Counted from the stretch's first letter, positions 26,663-36,346 are shown. The stretch is 64,000 bases of DNA from Lactococcus lactis (GCF_029023865.1 NZ_CP118969.1:1674001-1738000); one strand, 5' to 3'. Notes: generated by a model from the letters alone, not told the origin. Program-made: numbers and translations.

Positions 26663-28759
26663 ATGTCAAATAAAACTCATTCGTCTAATCACGATGAAAT
26701 GATGTCTGAGCATCATCATAATCATGAAATGATGGATATGGAGCACGAAAACCATGAGATGCACAACATGCACAATATGGATAATATGCATGATATGCAT
26801 GATATGGACAATATGGATATGATGAATCATGGGAGACACATGATGCATATGGGTGATATGAGTAAAAAGCTCAAAGTGGCTATCATTCTTATGATTCCGC
26901 TACTACTCATTTCACCAATCGCTGGCTTTACTATCCTTAAATTCCCCGGAAGTGAAATTTTGCAACTTATCCTTGGTACAATTATCTTCTTTTACTCTGG
27001 GACTCCTTTTTTTAGCGGAGCAAAAGGTGAATTAAAAAGCCGTAAGCCAGCCATGATGATGCTGATTACAATGGGAATTACCGTTGCCTATGCTTATTCT
27101 GTTTACGCCACAATCATGAGTCTTAACGGACATATGGGCATGAACTTCTGGTTTGAACTGGCAACTTTAATTGTCATTATGTTGATTGGTCACCTGATTG
27201 AGATGAAAGCAATCATGGGTGCTGGCGATGCATTGAAAGATTTAGCAAGCCTTGTTCCCAAAAAAGCTCACTTAAAAAGTGGGAAGGATGTGGAGCTTTC
27301 AGAACTAAAAATTGGCGATTTACTTTTAGTGAAAGAAAATGAGAAAATACCTGCAGATGGCCTTATATTAAGTCAAGCGCTCGTTGATGAGTCAATGATT
27401 ACTGGTGAAAGCCGAGCAGTCAATAAAAAAACAAATGATCTTGTTTATGGTGGTTCCCTCAATCAAAACCAACCATTTGAGATGAAAGTCACAACCCTTG
27501 GAAAAGATTCATTTCTCAATCAAGTGGCCGAATTAGTCAAGAAAGCCCAAGCTCAAAAATCTAATTTGGAAAATATGGCAGATAGAGTGGCTGGTTACCT
27601 TTTCTATGCCGCACTTATTGTTGGTATCTTCTCATTAGTTTTTTGGACAATTAGTTCTAACTTTAGTTTTGCTCTACTTCTTGCGGTTTCTGTTTTTGTA
27701 ATTGCATGTCCACACGCTTTAGGTCTTGCGGTTCCACTTGTTGTTTCTCGCCTAACCAGTATTTCTGCTAAAAATGGTTTATTAATTCAAAACAGAACTT
27801 CTCTAGAAAAAATAAATACAATTAAATATGCCTTAATGGATAAAACGGGAACATTAACTGACGGTAAGTTTATTGTTCGTAATGTTATTGATTTTACTGA
27901 TGAAACAGACATTCTCCAAATCATGGCAGCACTTGAAGGAAGTTCCACTCACCCGATTGCTCAATCAATCGTTGCAGCTGCTAAACCTCTTGAAAATCTA
28001 AAAGTTGAAGCGGTTGAAAATATTCCAGGAGTTGGGATTAAAGGGCAAGTTAATCAAAACTTTTATCAAATTGTTAACTATAAATATCTTCGTGAAAATC
28101 AACTTTCTTATGATGAACAAAAGATTGCTCAATATTTAGATTTAGGTTTAACTGTATCTTTCCTAATCAATGAACAACAAGATGTTTTAGGATTTATTGC
28201 CTTAGGAGATTCTCCTAAAGCAGACGCGAAAGCCTTTATTAATGGTTTATTAGCCCAAGGAATTACCCCTGTTATGCTCACGGGTGATAATAAAGAAACT
28301 GCTCAAAAAATTGCTAGTGCACTAAATATTCCCGAATTTAGAGCGGAATTAAAACCTGAAGATAAAGCAGAAATTGTGAAAGAGTACCAAAAGAAAGCCG
28401 GCGTGCTTTTCATTGGTGATGGTGTCAATGATTCCCCAGCTCTTGCAACTGCTACGATTGGTTTTGCGATTGGAGCAGGAACTTCGGTTGCTATCAGTAC
28501 CGCTGATGTCGTCCTAGTTAACTCCAATCCAAGTGACGTCCTGGATATGATTAATATCTCCAAACGCATGCTTAGAAAAATGAAACAAAACCTCTGGTTT
28601 GGAGCAGGCTATAACATTATTGCTATTCCTGTTGCAGCGGGTATTCTTTATCCATTTACAGGGATTTATATTGACCCTCTCATTGCAGCAGTCCTGATGT
28701 CAATCTCAACCGTGATTGTCTCAATCAACGCGATGGGATTGAGGTATGATAAAAAATAG
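26663..28759 (+). CDS. copB: copper/silver-exporting P-type ATPase CopB
   Basis: A 698-residue P1B ATPase. Instead of a CXXC domain it has a His/Met-rich N-terminus (residues about 3-70, e.g. HHHNHEMMDM), then eight predicted helices with the metal motif CPH (VIACPHALGLAVP), the phosphorylation site DKTGTLTDG, the TGES loop (MITGESRAV), the HP motif (SSTHPIAQS) and GDGVNDSPAL. The CPH motif and His-rich start are typical of CopB (E. hirae, L. lactis), which exports copper or silver. AGGAGG lies 5 bases before the ATG. It stands alone, divergent from the LPXTG gene, and is a member of the CopR regulon through its cop box. Confidence 0.95.
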   Translation: MSNKTHSSNHDEMMSEHHHNHEMMDMEHENHEMHNMHNMDNMHDMHDMDNMDMMNHGRHMMHMGDMSKKLKVAIILMIPLLLISPIAGFTILKFPGSEILQLILGTIIFFYSGTPFFSGAKGELKSRKPAMMMLITMGITVAYAYSVYATIMSLNGHMGMNFWFELATLIVIMLIGHLIEMKAIMGAGDALKDLASLVPKKAHLKSGKDVELSELKIGDLLLVKENEKIPADGLILSQALVDESMITGESRAVNKKTNDLVYGGSLNQNQPFEMKVTTLGKDSFLNQVAELVKKAQAQKSNLENMADRVAGYLFYAALIVGIFSLVFWTISSNFSFALLLAVSVFVIACPHALGLAVPLVVSRLTSISAKNGLLIQNRTSLEKINTIKYALMDKTGTLTDGKFIVRNVIDFTDETDILQIMAALEGSSTHPIAQSIVAAAKPLENLKVEAVENIPGVGIKGQVNQNFYQIVNYKYLRENQLSYDEQKIAQYLDLGLTVSFLINEQQDVLGFIALGDSPKADAKAFINGLLAQGITPVMLTGDNKETAQKIASALNIPEFRAELKPEDKAEIVKEYQKKAGVLFIGDGVNDSPALATATIGFAIGAGTSVAISTADVVLVNSNPSDVLDMINISKRMLRKMKQNLWFGAGYNIIAIPVAAGILYPFTGIYIDPLIAAVLMSISTVIVSINAMGLRYDKK

Positions 28760-28786
28760 AAGAGCACATGCTCTTCTGTTTTTTTC
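28752..28786. terminator. bidirectional terminator between copB and the small-protein operon
   Basis: AGAAGAGCA-CA-TGCTCTTCT followed by GTTTTTTT on the plus strand and ATTTTTT on the minus strand, so it serves both convergent units. Confidence 0.85.
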
Positions 28787-28811
28787 ATACTAATTATGAA
28801 ACTTTTATCAC

Positions 28812-29355
28812 TTAAATATACTTAAAGATTAAGCATGATATCACACAAATACTAATGATTGTAATGATATTTTTAAATGATTTTAGAAACTTTCGTTCAT
28901 AATCATTTAATTGACTCCCTTGATGAACTAGAAAATAAATATTACCTCTAAGATAACGATTAGCATCAAGAACATCAAAGATTCCTTGAAGTAAATAATC
29001 TTTAGTATCTTGAAGCAGTTTTTTTATTTCTAATCTAACCTCATTAGTATCAAGATAAATATCTATATTTTCCATAAACACTTGATAGCTTTTTCCTCTT
29101 TTAATTTTTCTTGGCTTTTGTTTAGTAAGGCTTTCAAATCTAACGAGTCCATTTTTTTCATAGTGAACTTCATTCTTCTGTTCTTCGTTCCATCTCTTTC
29201 CAGGACCTTGCATCTTTTTAAGATTATCCACAATTTGCTTAGTTTCCCTTGCTTTTTCTTCACTGCTTCTTTCTTTATTTGTTTGTTTTAGGTTTATTCT
29301 TATCTTTGATTAAAAATATATCGTCTAAATTTTCTGCCTCTTTATTTTGACTCAT
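28812..29355 (-). pseudogene. frameshifted copy of the 184-residue tail-anchored protein
   Basis: Begins at ATG (MSQNKEAENLDDIFLIKDK) with AAGGAAGAG upstream, then meets TAA after ..KPKTNK. The rest continues in another frame from NKERSSEEKARETKQIV to the end (..RFESLTKQKPRKIKRGK.., KKLLQDTKDYLLQGIFDV, C-terminal helix). The break lies near 29275-29280 in an A-rich stretch. The intact paralogue at 30725-31279 has the same order, so this is one gene with a small indel. A GTG in the second frame could give a 139-residue product, but it has no ribosome site. Confidence 0.75.
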
Positions 29356-29371
29356 TAGTTCTCTTCCTTTT

Positions 29372-29749
29372 CTAATTACTATTACTTAAAAGGTTGATAT
29401 CTTTTAGAAAAAAAGTAAAGATGTAGCAAATTCCTATAATAATTCTAAGTAAAAATACTAAAAGGTTTCCCAAACTACTATAACTATGATATATAGACAA
29501 TATTCCCATCACGAATAGAAATAATTTCCACCATTTCCCTCCCCTTTTACCAATACGACTATATGCCACCCACTCTAATACTGGATAGACTGACATTGCA
29601 ACTATCCCCACTAGTGCTATTACAAAAGGAGAATACCCAGTAAAAGAATACAAATTATTTATGATATTTATTGTGCCCATAATAGCTACCAGAATAGTCG
29701 TTAAGACGTTTCCTATTAAAGCTGTTTTTTTGGAAGTAATTGATTTCAT
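29372..29749 (-). CDS. four-helix membrane protein, copy 2
   Basis: 125 residues, starting MKSITSKKTALIGNVLTT with GGTGGAG just before (a GTG three codons earlier lies within that site). Four predicted helices and a short basic loop (YSRIGKRGGKWWKLF) between helices 2 and 3. A shared plan with the gene at 30294-30710 (helices 1-2, then W-x-A-x-S-+-x-x-K, K-x-W-K) shows they are diverged duplicates. No family is recognised. It lies 9 bp behind its upstream neighbour and 16 bp before the frameshifted gene. Confidence 0.7.
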   Translation of the reverse strand: MKSITSKKTALIGNVLTTILVAIMGTINIINNLYSFTGYSPFVIALVGIVAMSVYPVLEWVAYSRIGKRGGKWWKLFLFVMGILSIYHSYSSLGNLLVFLLRIIIGICYIFTFFLKDINLLSNSN

Positions 29750-29758
29750 TTTCTCCAC

Positions 29759-30250
29759 CTATTTAAATATACCCATTTTAATTGCCCATGCCAGAAAAAT
29801 TATGATAGTGCCTATTACAGAAATCAAGGCTGTTCTCATACCACCTATTTTTCGCTGACTATTAATATAATCTCTTTCCTTATTCGTTATTCCTTGTTTT
29901 CCTGGTGTCGTTGTCAATAATAATAAATCATGTACAATGAAACTCTCTGCATCCTCTGAATTAAACTCCGCACTTTCTAGTTTCTTTTTAGCTATTTGCA
30001 GAATCATCTCTGAATCAACAGATTTATTCGAGTCATTTAAAAGCTCCTCAATTTTTTGTAAAACTTTCGTACTATTTTTTTGTTCTTTTTTACTTTTTTT
30101 ATTTCCCTCAATTTTTCGATTTGGTGTTAGATAGTCTTTACTATGAATTTCAGCCATCCAGTTATCCCGATAATCATTAAGCCCATTAACAAATTGATTC
30201 ACATCTTTTGGGTCTATCGGCTTTCTTTCAGCTTCTTTATTCTGGGTCAT
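29759..30250 (-). CDS. unknown protein with C-terminal membrane anchor
   Basis: 163 residues, starting MTQNKEAERKPIDPKDV with AGGAGG seven bases upstream; the longer frame of 31 further residues has no such site. Mostly charged and helical (LQKIEELLNDSNKSVDSEMILQ), ending in a single helix (MRTALISVIGTIIIFLAWAI). Its first residues resemble the start of the frameshifted gene (MSQNKEAE), which suggests exchange or a shared leader. Function unknown; likely a cytosolic domain held at the membrane. Confidence 0.7.
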   Translation of the reverse strand: MTQNKEAERKPIDPKDVNQFVNGLNDYRDNWMAEIHSKDYLTPNRKIEGNKKSKKEQKNSTKVLQKIEELLNDSNKSVDSEMILQIAKKKLESAEFNSEDAESFIVHDLLLLTTTPGKQGITNKERDYINSQRKIGGMRTALISVIGTIIIFLAWAIKMGIFK

Positions 30251-30293
30251 TTGGTGCCTCCTAGTATTTATCCATAAAAACGAGTAACTTAGT

Positions 30294-30710
30294 CTAAGAT
30301 TTTTCCTTTCCAATATAAAAACTAGAAACCAAAAGTGCTCCAACTATAAATTTAAAAACAAAAATTAGGATACTATAGATATTAATAAAAGCACTTAAAA
30401 GACTTAGAATTCCTACGATAAGCAAAACTCTTTTCCATTTTTTATTGTATTTTTTATCCATTTTAGAAAAAGCAATCCATGATAATAATGGAAAAATTAA
30501 CCAACCAATAAGCCATGAAAGTAATAATACAAGGTTTACTAAAATCAATTTAATAATATTGGAAGAATAAGCCCAATTAATCTGTGGGTTATTTAAAGTT
30601 GCGATAAACGGTTGGATAATATTTTTCCAAATTTGCGGTCCCCCAATTATCACAGCCATTAGGCTACTAATAATATTTGCTATAAATACAAATTTTTTTG
30701 AATTTGACAT
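30294..30710 (-). CDS. four-helix membrane protein, copy 1
   Basis: 138 residues from MSNSKKFVFIANIISS, with GGGGAGG five bases upstream; an 18-codon longer frame overlaps the preceding gene and is rejected. Four predicted helices with the pattern W-I-A-F-S-K-M-D-K-K..KKWK before helix 3. Paralogous with the protein at 29372-29749. Not assigned to a family; the size and topology would also suit an immunity or accessory protein, but there is no direct evidence. Confidence 0.7.
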   Translation of the reverse strand: MSNSKKFVFIANIISSLMAVIIGGPQIWKNIIQPFIATLNNPQINWAYSSNIIKLILVNLVLLLSWLIGWLIFPLLSWIAFSKMDKKYNKKWKRVLLIVGILSLLSAFINIYSILIFVFKFIVGALLVSSFYIGKEKS

Positions 30711-30724
30711 TTTATCCTCCCCTT

Positions 30725-31279
30725 CTATCTTATGAATCTGATTATCAAATATGTACCAAGACAAATGACTATGATTGTTATAATATTTTTTACAAATCTT
30801 CTATTTTTAAATGATTTAACAGCCTGTTTCTCAGACTCATTTAACTGCTTACCATGCTGAATAAGTAAAGCAAAACTAATCGTAAGATAACGTTTAGCAT
30901 CAAAAACATCAAATATCCCTTGAAGCAAATAATCCTTAGTATCTTGAAGTAATTTTTTGATTTCCGGACTTATCTCTTCGACAGCGAGATAGGTATCAAT
31001 ATCCTCCATTATTTTTTGATATTCTTTTCCTCTTTTTATGCTTCTGGGCTTTTGCTTAGTAAGACTTTTAAATCTGACTAAGCCTCGCCTAGTATAATAA
31101 ACTTCATTTTTATTTTCTTTACCCCATTTCTTCCCATGTTCTTGCATTTCTTTAAGATTTGTCACAATTTGCTCGGTTTCCCTTGCTTTTTCTTCACTTG
31201 TTTTTCCATTATTTTTTTCAAATTTATCTTTGGTCAAAAAGATATCATCTAAATTCTCAGAGTTATTATTGAGGGTCAT
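30725..31279 (-). CDS. unknown tail-anchored protein, intact copy
   Basis: 184 residues from MTLNNNSENLDDIF, with AAGGAGG nearby upstream; an earlier TTG in frame is not used. The N-terminal half is acidic then basic (KSLTKQKPRSIKRGKEYQ), followed by KKLLQDTKDYLLQGIFDVFDAKRYL and a C-terminal helix (IITIIVICLGTYLIIRF). It is the intact version of the gene broken at 28812-29355, with near identity in KKLLQDTKDYLLQGIFDV. Its start overlaps the end of a small acidic frame by 14 bp. Confidence 0.75.
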   Translation of the reverse strand: MTLNNNSENLDDIFLTKDKFEKNNGKTSEEKARETEQIVTNLKEMQEHGKKWGKENKNEVYYTRRGLVRFKSLTKQKPRSIKRGKEYQKIMEDIDTYLAVEEISPEIKKLLQDTKDYLLQGIFDVFDAKRYLTISFALLIQHGKQLNESEKQAVKSFKNRRFVKNIITIIVICLGTYLIIRFIR

Positions 31280-31415
31280 TCGCTCCACCTCCTTCATATA
31301 AATCATCTTCTTCTCTTTCTTCCTCATATTCTCCGAACTCCCCAATACTATCTCCTAATCCATCCCATTCAGGCTCCTCCCCACTTTCAGGAGAGAGGGC
31401 TACCGTCATCATCAT
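31266..31415 (-). CDS. acidic 49-residue protein, overlapping
   Basis: A short open frame starting at one of three consecutive ATGs inside the end of the MucBP gene in another frame, and running to a TAA 14 bp inside the next gene. It reads MTVALSPESGEEPEW, then is strongly acidic and Gly-rich (EYEEEREEDD, EGGGAND). A possible AGGGA lies about ten bases upstream. The overlaps at both ends resemble translational coupling, and it fills what would otherwise be a gap in a tight operon. It could equally be a chance frame. Confidence 0.45.
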   Translation of the reverse strand: MMMTVALSPESGEEPEWDGLGDSIGEFGEYEEEREEDDLYEGGGANDPQ

Positions 31416-33641
31416 TAAAGTTCATCCCTGCCGATGCAACCCCCACTGAAGCAATACTAACCGAAATTCCACCTAGAATTTTAGAGTTAACTGTTCCCCA
31501 ATTTACGTACAATTTCCCATTTTGTATGTATTCATAGCCGTCATCAACATTTTCTACACTTGAAGTCTTTCTTTCACTGGTCTTGTATGTACCATTTTCT
31601 TCTGCTACAAGCTGAGCTTCTTTAGAATAATAAGCAGATTGTGGTACATAAAGAGAATAGCCTCCACTAGAAGCTACGCTTGTAGAACCATCCTCTCCTC
31701 CTGATGAATAACCATAACCACCAGAGTAAGAAGTGCCTCCATCGTAATAGCCATAAGTTAGTGCATAATAAATCACAGGTGCAATATAATTCGGAACATA
31801 TTCATAACCATTGGCATAATAAGTCGTCGCATAAGGATTACTCGTGTTATAGTAAACAATCGGTGGCACATATTTGTAGTACACATCAAGTATTTCATCA
31901 TGTTTTGGATAAGTCCCTGACTGCGTGGTGCTTCCTTCGATGTAGTAATTGCCAAATTTATAAGGCACATTCACCGAATAAGGTTTGTTATAAAGCCCCG
32001 TGATTGATTGTTGTCCTAGATAAATACCGTCCGTACCATAGTAATCATAAGTGACGGTACTTTGGATATGATAATAATCACCAACTATTATTGTGTTCCC
32101 ATTTCTGTGCTGACTTTCTTGTCCATATGCATAATGTGGGAATTTACTGGCTGGAACATTCCAAGAAACATTTGGAAACCAGATAAATTGATGTTGGGGA
32201 ACGATAAGCTGATTGTTTTCGTCCGCATCATAATAGTTAAGATAAACAATATCCCGGACTTGTGTCGTCAAATGTGCTTGAAGCGCTGAACCAAAGAGGT
32301 CATAGCGAACCCCTTGCGAATATTGATAAGAATCTCCACTACGTACTGGTGCTGGGCTGTAAAAATCATAGTCAAAGTTTGACAGAAAACCGACACCCAG
32401 ATAACCGCCATAAGGGAGACTAGCTTGACCATTCAAATCCGTATCAGGGCCCGTCGTATCATAAATAACACCACTTGAATCGGTCGCAAGATTAGTGGTC
32501 TTTGGAATGACCGTTAAAAGGTTGGCAAGATTGGTCTTGACTCCTTGGGCCATATCAATATCGGTCGTGATAAACGAAGCAAGGACTGGCACTTGAAAAT
32601 TCGTATTATGTACGACGATTTGATAATTGAGGTTGACATTATTTGCCCCGTAGTAGAGGGCGACAATCGAGTTTCCGTCGGAGTTGGCAATATTTTGTTC
32701 GCCTGTAAAAGCGAGGCCAATCGGACAATCGGACGTACTTTCTTTGGGGGCTTGCCAGCTTGATTCATCTGTTGAGATGACTTTGTAAATCAAATCTAGA
32801 TTGGTTCCGGCTAGGGTCCTTCCAACATTAGTAATTCGTCCAGAATCTCCTGCGTTCATAGTATAAGTGGTCGCAGGTATGGTCGGGCCATCCGTTTGTC
32901 CAAAGTTTTCAGTACTGATTTGACCTGTTACCTGACCTGTGATTGGAATAACCTGCGTATTTGCCGACCAATGAAGACCATCAGGCGTTAAAAAGTTATT
33001 GGACACAAGATTATTAGCCTTGATTGTAATATTGATACCATCTAGCGTGGCTGGTCCTGTAATGTCATTGGCGACTGAACCGGTTGCTTCAATAGTGCTG
33101 ATTACAGGGTCTTGACCATTGGCTTGGCTGGCAATTGAACCATTTGTGAGAGCAGGACTTATGATTGTTCCGCTCGCCGACAGGCTTGAAGCAATTGTGA
33201 CATTTGCTTTTGATGAATCAAGAGGAACACTTGGGGCTTTTGAAGTTGAGGCCTTTGAACTCAATGAAGCTGAAACCTCTGAAGAATTAGAGCTTGCTTC
33301 TCCACTTGAAGTCTGAGCCGAACTGGTTGAAGATGATAAATCTGAACTGGCATTTGGAGCGGTGCTTGCCTGTGAAGTGATTGAGCTTGCCGCTTTAGTT
33401 TGCATTTCTGCCTGTGAACTTCCTGTATTTCCTTCGGTTGTCGAATCAGACGCGGCAAGAGAAGAATTTACAGTTGGTTTGGTGACAGCTTCAGTTTGGT
33501 TTGGTGATGTAACAGTCAAATTTCATCAGCCTTTACTGCTAAAGGGTGACTAGTCACTAACAAACTTAAAAGAATTCCAGTGCTAAGTAACCAAAATTTA
33601 CTTGATGACCTCATCTGAAAGTGCTTTTTCTGATTTTCCAA
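31387..33641 (-). pseudogene. MucBP-domain surface protein, frameshifted after the signal peptide
   Basis: GGAGG and a TTG start give a signal peptide (KHFQMRSSSKFWLLSTG, a hydrophobic core, then VKADE) that stops at once (near 33527). The remaining 710 residues follow in another frame from LTVTSPNQTEAVTKP; one extra A would join them as ..ADENLTVTSP. The body is Ser/Thr/Ala-rich (1-100), a beta-rich middle, a MucBP-like repeat (VTYDYYGTDGIYLGQQSITG, then DVYYKYVPP) and a Tyr/Gly-rich segment. It has no LPXTG and ends in a weak helix (ILGGISVSIASVGVASAG) and NFNDDDGSPLS. Probably a mucus- or host-binding surface protein in its intact form. Confidence 0.75.
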
Positions 33642-33689
33642 TGCAAAACCTCCTTTTAGTGAATATTTTTTGTTTTCTGATTATTTAAC

Positions 33690-33695
33690 ATTATA
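33690..33695 (-). promoter_or_regulatory. -10 box of the MucBP operon
   Basis: Minus strand TATAAT about 45 nt upstream of the TTG start; the -35 region (TTACTA at 17 bp) is weak. No other promoter or terminator is seen before 28812. Confidence 0.5.
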
Positions 33696-33768
33696 CGCTT
33701 AATTAGAAATTTTAGTAAAAATAAATTAATTGTTTTAACTTAATTTAAAAACAAGACTTTTAGAATAC

Positions 33769-33793
33769 AAAAAACCCCACCAAAAGTGGTAGG
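33769..33793 (-). terminator. second terminator behind the choS-like gene
   Basis: Minus strand CCTACCAC-TTTT-GGTGGGG with six T, a stem with one bulge. It lies about 110 nt after the stronger terminator. Confidence 0.5.
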
Positions 33794-33875
33794 CTGCTAT
33801 TTTACTAAAGCACCAAAACATCATATTCTTGCACTTTTACATGCGCTTTTAGATTTTCTTATCATCTAAAGCAAA

Positions 33876-33899
33876 AAAAGCCATTATAAAATGACTTTT
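33876..33899 (-). terminator. terminator of the ABC transporter operon
   Basis: Minus strand AAAAGTCATT-TTAT-AATGGCTTTT stem with T residues following, 5 nt past the stop codon at 33904. Confidence 0.85.
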
Positions 33900-33903
33900 T
33901 CTT

Positions 33904-35406
33904 TTAAATCAATCCTTTAGCTTTCAAATATCTTTCTACTACTTTCGCAGCATCTTCTTGTTTGACATTAACATCATAATTCATCTCAATCATCTCTTGG
34001 TCAGTAATTTTTCCTGACAGTTTATTGAGAATCTTTTTGAGTTCAGGATATTTTTTTAATAAACTTTCTTTCATCAATGGTGCTGCTTGGTAAGGTGGGA
34101 AAAGATTTTTATCATCTTTCAGGACAGTCAGATTATATTGCTTGATTTGACTATCAGTAGAATAAACCTCAGCGACATTCACAGCACCAGAATTTAGTGC
34201 TTTATAAATTAAACTATTTTGCATGGTTTTGACATTTAAATCAAGACCATAAAGCTTTCTCAAACCAATATTTCCATCTGAACGATTAGCAAACTCAACG
34301 TCAAAGCCTGCAGTTAAACCTGAAACATTCGCTAAATCAGAAATTTTGGTGAGCTGATGCTCTTTAGCAAAATCAGATTTGACGGCAATTGCATATGTAT
34401 CTTGAAATTTCATTGGGGACAGATATGTAAATTGATTAAGTTTTTTTATTCCTTCTTCTGCCTTTTGCCAAACGACATTAGGATCAGTTGAACTCACTGG
34501 ATCTTTCAAAAATGTTGAAGTAATGGTTCCTGTGAATTCAGGATATAAATCAATTTTTCCAGCTTTCAAAGCATTATATAAGAAAGTGGTATCACCAAAA
34601 TTAGATTTTAAGTTCACGCGAATATTACTATCTTTTTCAATCATTAGTTTATACATGTTAATCAAAACATCAGGTTCTGCTCCCAATTTACCAGCAATTG
34701 TAATTTGTGGATGATTAGAAGTTTGAGGTCGATAATAAGAGCCTCCAAGAACGAGTAAGCCAATGAAAAAACTGATGAGAATTGTTTTTATCTTGGCTTT
34801 TTCTAAAAATTTTAAAAGACTACTGAAAATAATCGCTAAAAGTGCTGATGAAATTGCTCCAATTAAAATCAATGAAACATCATTCATATTGATTCCGAGC
34901 AGAATAAAGTTCCCTAAGCCTCCAGCACCAATCAAAGCAGCTAGTGTTGCGGTACCAATGACCATAACTGTACTCGTCCGAATTCCTGCCATGATAAAGG
35001 GCATCGCTAATGAGAGCTCAAATTTCATCAATCGTTCTCTTCGATTCATCCCAAATGCTGTTGCAGCTTCGATTAAAGAAGGTTCAATTTGCTCTAAACC
35101 AGTATAAGTATTTTGAACAATAGGGAAAATCGCATAAACAACAAGAGCGACAATTGCTGGTAAACTTCCGATTCCGATGAATGGAATCAAGAGTCCTAGC
35201 AGTGCCAAACTAGGTATAGTTTGAAAAATTCCGGTGACTTGCAAAACTGGTTCAGCAATTTTGGGAAGACGTCGTAACAATAAAGCTAAAGGAATCGAAA
35301 TCAGAATTGCAATAAAAATTGAAATTAATGAAATCTGGATATGTTCTAAAAGCGCCTGCCAAAATTGGCCTTGCTGGCTTTGAAAAGTTGAAATTAGCTG
35401 ATTCAT
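33904..35406 (-). CDS. choS: quaternary amine/ergothioneine-type ABC transporter, permease fused to binding protein
   Basis: A 500-residue fusion. Residues 1-210 are an OpuCB-like permease with six helices and the EAA-type loop (EAATAFGMNRRERLMKFELSLAMPFI); residues about 230-500 are a ProX-type binding domain (ITIAGKLGAEPDVLINMYKLM, DLYPEFTGTITSTF). Lactococcal homologues have been called choS (choline/betaine). Fused proteins of this shape in streptococci (EgtU) were later shown to carry ergothioneine, so the substrate is open. Its start overlaps the ATPase stop by 4 bp. The osmotic BusA/OpuA system of L. lactis is a different pair. Confidence 0.85.
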   Translation of the reverse strand: MNQLISTFQSQQGQFWQALLEHIQISLISIFIAILISIPLALLLRRLPKIAEPVLQVTGIFQTIPSLALLGLLIPFIGIGSLPAIVALVVYAIFPIVQNTYTGLEQIEPSLIEAATAFGMNRRERLMKFELSLAMPFIMAGIRTSTVMVIGTATLAALIGAGGLGNFILLGINMNDVSLILIGAISSALLAIIFSSLLKFLEKAKIKTILISFFIGLLVLGGSYYRPQTSNHPQITIAGKLGAEPDVLINMYKLMIEKDSNIRVNLKSNFGDTTFLYNALKAGKIDLYPEFTGTITSTFLKDPVSSTDPNVVWQKAEEGIKKLNQFTYLSPMKFQDTYAIAVKSDFAKEHQLTKISDLANVSGLTAGFDVEFANRSDGNIGLRKLYGLDLNVKTMQNSLIYKALNSGAVNVAEVYSTDSQIKQYNLTVLKDDKNLFPPYQAAPLMKESLLKKYPELKKILNKLSGKITDQEMIEMNYDVNVKQEDAAKVVERYLKAKGLI

Positions 35407-36320
35407 TTGTCACCTCCTGCGATATAGCATATAATATCATCTGAGGAAATTGACTTGCCCTTGTATTTTAAAACTTCCTTATCAGAAAGACGATTAATTA
35501 TTTCCGAAATAGCTGTATTCTCAGCGACTTCTTGCGCTTCTGGATTTACTGACAGCTCTGTCAGTAATAAATTTTCAACAGAAACCGTTGATAAATTCTG
35601 ACGGTATTCTTTAAAAAATGTTTTAACGAAATCATTTGCCGGATGTTGATAGATATCTGCTGGTTCAGAAATTTGTTGGATTAATCCATCATTCATTACA
35701 GCGACTCTGTCAGCTAAATAGAGTGCTTCATCTAAGTCATGTGTCACAAAGACCACTGTTAAATTCATTTTTTTCTGTAAGTCTTTGATAAATATTTGTA
35801 ACTGACGTCGTGAAATTGGGTCAAGTGCTGAAAAAGGTTCATCCATTAAGACAATTTTGGGATTTGCGGCAATGGCCCGTAAAATTCCTACCCTCTGTTG
35901 CTCACCCCCTGATAATTCACTAGGTTGGCGTTGAGCGTAATCTTTAGGATTCAAACCAACTAAATCAAGTAGCTCATTGGTTCTATCAGCAATTTTTGCT
36001 TTATCCCACCCCTTCATTTCAGGAATTAAAGCAATATTTTCTGAGACAGTCAAATTAGGAAAGAGAGCGATTTGCTGCAGCACATAGCCTACAGATAAGC
36101 GCAATTTTCGTAAATTTACCGTTGATATTTCTTCATTATTGATTAATATTTTTCCCTCACTGTGAGTGACTAATTGATTAATCATTTTTAAAGTAGTCGT
36201 TTTCCCACTTCCACTCGGCCCCACTAACACAAAAAACTCTTGGTCTTTAATTGTAAAATTAGCATGATCAAGAATTTTTTTGTTAGCAAAAGCCTTGGAC
36301 ACATTCTGGAATTCAATCAT
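35403..36320 (-). CDS. choQ: ABC transporter ATPase for the quaternary amine/ergothioneine-type system
   Basis: A 305-residue ATPase with Walker A GPSGSGKTT, signature LSGGEQQRVGILRAI, Walker B IVLMDEPFSALDP and VTHDLDEALYLADR. After about residue 240 the protein is short and has no complete CBS pair, unlike the osmosensing OpuA ATPase (about 400 residues), so osmotic gating is less likely. The start is MIEFQN with GAGG six bases before. In the Nudix-free context, the next upstream gene is a flavin disulfide reductase. The name choQ is from lactococcal annotation and is a guess at function. Confidence 0.88.
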   Translation of the reverse strand: MIEFQNVSKAFANKKILDHANFTIKDQEFFVLVGPSGSGKTTTLKMINQLVTHSEGKILINNEEISTVNLRKLRLSVGYVLQQIALFPNLTVSENIALIPEMKGWDKAKIADRTNELLDLVGLNPKDYAQRQPSELSGGEQQRVGILRAIAANPKIVLMDEPFSALDPISRRQLQIFIKDLQKKMNLTVVFVTHDLDEALYLADRVAVMNDGLIQQISEPADIYQHPANDFVKTFFKEYRQNLSTVSVENLLLTELSVNPEAQEVAENTAISEIINRLSDKEVLKYKGKSISSDDIICYIAGGDK

Positions 36321-36346
36321 GAATGTCCTCATTTCTATCAGTAAAA

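Noticed and set aside
26666..26848. His/Ile/Met-rich frame opposite the start of copB
   Set aside because: Antisense of the His/Met-rich CopB N-terminus.
29231..29233. GTG start for a 139-residue intact A2 protein
   Set aside because: No ribosome site; the intact paralogue shows the conserved N-terminal part upstream in another frame.
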